A stretch of 64,000 nucleotides of DNA from Lucinisca nassula (lineage: Eukaryota > Mollusca > Bivalvia > Lucinida > Lucinidae). Numbering within the stretch: position 1 is the first letter of the stretch; every line of letters begins with the position of its first letter. The stretch spans positions 65,060,406 to 65,124,405 of the forward strand of contig OY757010.1 of assembly GCA_963580285.1 (NCBI GenBank). The letters are read 5' to 3'. The position numbers and the translations under genes were made by a program. Below the pieces are notes generated by a model. That model was given only the letters and a program-made list of their open reading frames with translations. It did not search any database and was not told the DNA's origin. Positions 62,664 through 64,000 of this stretch are shown in pieces.

Positions 62664-64000
62664 CTACTTAGCTACACAATCCTCAGCACCTTCAGCCGTC
62701 GAAATAATCGAATCGGGAAGGGCATTCCAATCTCTAATGGTTCGGGGGAAGAACGATTCCTTATAAATGTCAGTTCTTGCAGTAAGGCTCTGAAACGTCA
62801 TTGGATGGTGCTTTCTAGAGTGCCTAGCTGGGGGAACAAGGCCATCTGTTGGAATGCTGGCAGCACCCTTTAGACCTTTGTATAAGAGTATGAGCCTACT
62901 GTCTCTTCTCCTTTTCTTGAGAGACTCCCATCTTAATTTTCCTAGAATTCCAGACATGCCCCCAGTTTCAAAGCAGTAATTTCCTGTTACAAATCTAGCA
63001 GCTCTATGCTGAAATTTTTCGATTTCTTCATTAAGAACCCCTCCGCTTGGGTCCCAGATGCAACTACCATATTTCTCCCGCCGGGGTCGGCAACATTCTT
63101 TCGTGGAGATTGATCATGAAATCTTTTCTACGGTCATTCTCCCCCTTCCGCTGATTCAAGAAGGGCAGTTGTCAGTTTCTGGCGAAAGAATGTTGACTGT
63201 ACTGGTTAACCGCTTACGTATAAGCCTGCCCAGGAAAGTGTGGATAGGTAAACTGACCGGCTCAAAAATGACCTAAATAGTGTTGACTGGGCCGTTAAAC
63301 TCCAATACAAACTAACAAAGCAACTACCATATTCCAAGATTGGGCGAACAAGTCCCCTATATGCTGTCTCTTTCACATCCCGAGGACACTGATGAAGATT
63401 TCGCCCCAGGAAACCAAGTGTTCTATTCGCCTTTGTACACATGTTGCTAATGTGTGTATTCCATCTCAAATCGTGAGTGATTGTCACACTAAGGTATTTA
63501 ATGGAATTCACATTTTCGAGGACCGTTCCCTCTAAGGTGTAAGAAGCCTCAATTTTATTTATTCTTTTCCTAGTTATCTGCATATTATTACATTTAACGG
63601 GTTGGAATCTCATGTCCCATTTTCGTGCCCAACAGGCTAATCTATCTATATCCTCCTGAAGTTTCATTGGGTCCTCAGTGTCTCTGATTTCCCGATAGCA
63701 AACACAGTCGTCTGTGAACAGTCTTATTTCCGAGTCAATGTCAGTGGAAATATCATTGATGTACAGGGAGAATAGCAGCGGACCAAGAACAGTCCCCTGG
63801 GGGACCCCAGATAAAACTGGCGCCCATACTGAAGATTCACCATTAACAACAACACGCTGCTTTTTTGTAGCAAAGGAAGGAATCTATCCATTTGAGAGTC
63901 TTCCCTCCAATTCCATAACCAACTAATTTGGATTTACGTAGTTCATGAGGAGGGGTGTCAAAAGCCTTCTCGAAGTCCAGAATAAATGCGTCCACCTGTC
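62664..64000 (-). pseudogene. LINE family 1 reverse transcriptase, damaged
   Basis: Pieces: DFEKAFDTPPHEL at the window edge, SGVPQGTVLGPLLFSLYIND, LFTDDC (Ala to Thr at the active site), ACWARKWDMRFQPVKC, LRWNTHISNMC, then interruption by the SINE after LEYGSC, and WESLKKRRRDSRLILLYK to the C-terminus. One frameshift at 63861-63866. Compared with 21788-23995 this copy has the intact C-terminal tail that the other lost to a MITE. Confidence 0.85.
63074..63319 (+). mobile_element. SINE type S1 inserted in a LINE, 14-bp TSD
   Basis: GCAACTACCATATT is repeated exactly at 63060-63073 and 63320-63333. 246 bp: 5' truncated in the B-box region (CCGCCGGGGTC), then GAGATTGATCATGAAATC, TACTGGTTAACCGCTTACG, AAGCCTGCCCAGGAAAGTG and tail CCGTTAAACTCCAATACAAA. 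Young by its perfect duplication. Confidence 0.93.

Larger units (their letters stand above)
62586..64000 (-). mobile_element. LINE family 1 copy, continuing beyond the window
   Basis: The 3' tail (GAATCAGAATCAGAATTG) starts at 62586. 3' UTR, then RT C-terminus (62664-63059), an S1 SINE (63074-63319), then RT up to the window edge. On the minus strand the catalytic box reads FTDDC (63707-63718) and an extra T in a T run (63861-63866) shifts the frame. Confidence 0.9.

Overview
This is eukaryotic, A+T-rich, gene-poor DNA. Introns, tRNA-derived SINEs, several non-LTR retrotransposon families, an interstitial TTAGGG tract and elements that begin ACAAGAG with a GGCCC-type hairpin all fit a marine invertebrate. 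A bivalve mollusc is my best guess; that is inference from repeat style, not a database match. Almost all of the window is a mosaic of nested transposable elements and tandem repeats. I can support only one ordinary host gene.

Layout. 0-5.2 kb: satellite-like arrays built from ~145-bp units rich in AGGTCA, each block closed by a short hairpin. 5.4-24.5 kb: a foldback element with ~570-bp inverted arms, swollen to 19 kb by insertions. These include a GGCCGA-ended TIR element (A0) holding a Mutator-like element with a 9-bp target duplication, a second large TIR element (A1) with its own nested MITEs, and SINE and LINE copies in the right arm. 24.7-32.3 kb: LINE family 2, then a LINE family 1 copy split by a 2.1-kb relative of A1 (A2) and by a 1.8-kb insertion with a 13-bp target duplication, followed by LINE pieces in alternating orientation. 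33.2-40.0 kb: a Penelope-like RT gene cut in two by a 5.9-kb element with 52-bp TIRs. 40.3-45.5 kb: a nearly complete two-ORF LINE on the minus strand. 46-54 kb: SINEs, a TTAA-flanked element, palindromic GGATATCC satellites, a 2.5-kb tandem-unit element and LINE remains. 54.7-61.5 kb: a three-exon host gene for a small secreted low-complexity protein, with introns full of MITEs and SINEs. 62.4-64 kb: a further LINE family 1 copy carrying a fresh SINE insertion and running off the window.

How the parts relate. Three retroposon relationships can be read directly: SINE type S3 carries the same 3' tail as LINE family 2; SINE types S1 and S2 have different heads but share a core and 3' tail; and LINE family 1 serves repeatedly as a landing site. 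The most unusual coding feature is the minus-strand LINE: its ORF1 and 1200-codon ORF2 share one frame, are separated by a single UAG, and ORF2 has no methionine codon before the end of its endonuclease domain.

Limits: repeat boundaries are by eye. Where target-site duplications are quoted they were read base by base; elsewhere edges may be off by tens of bases.
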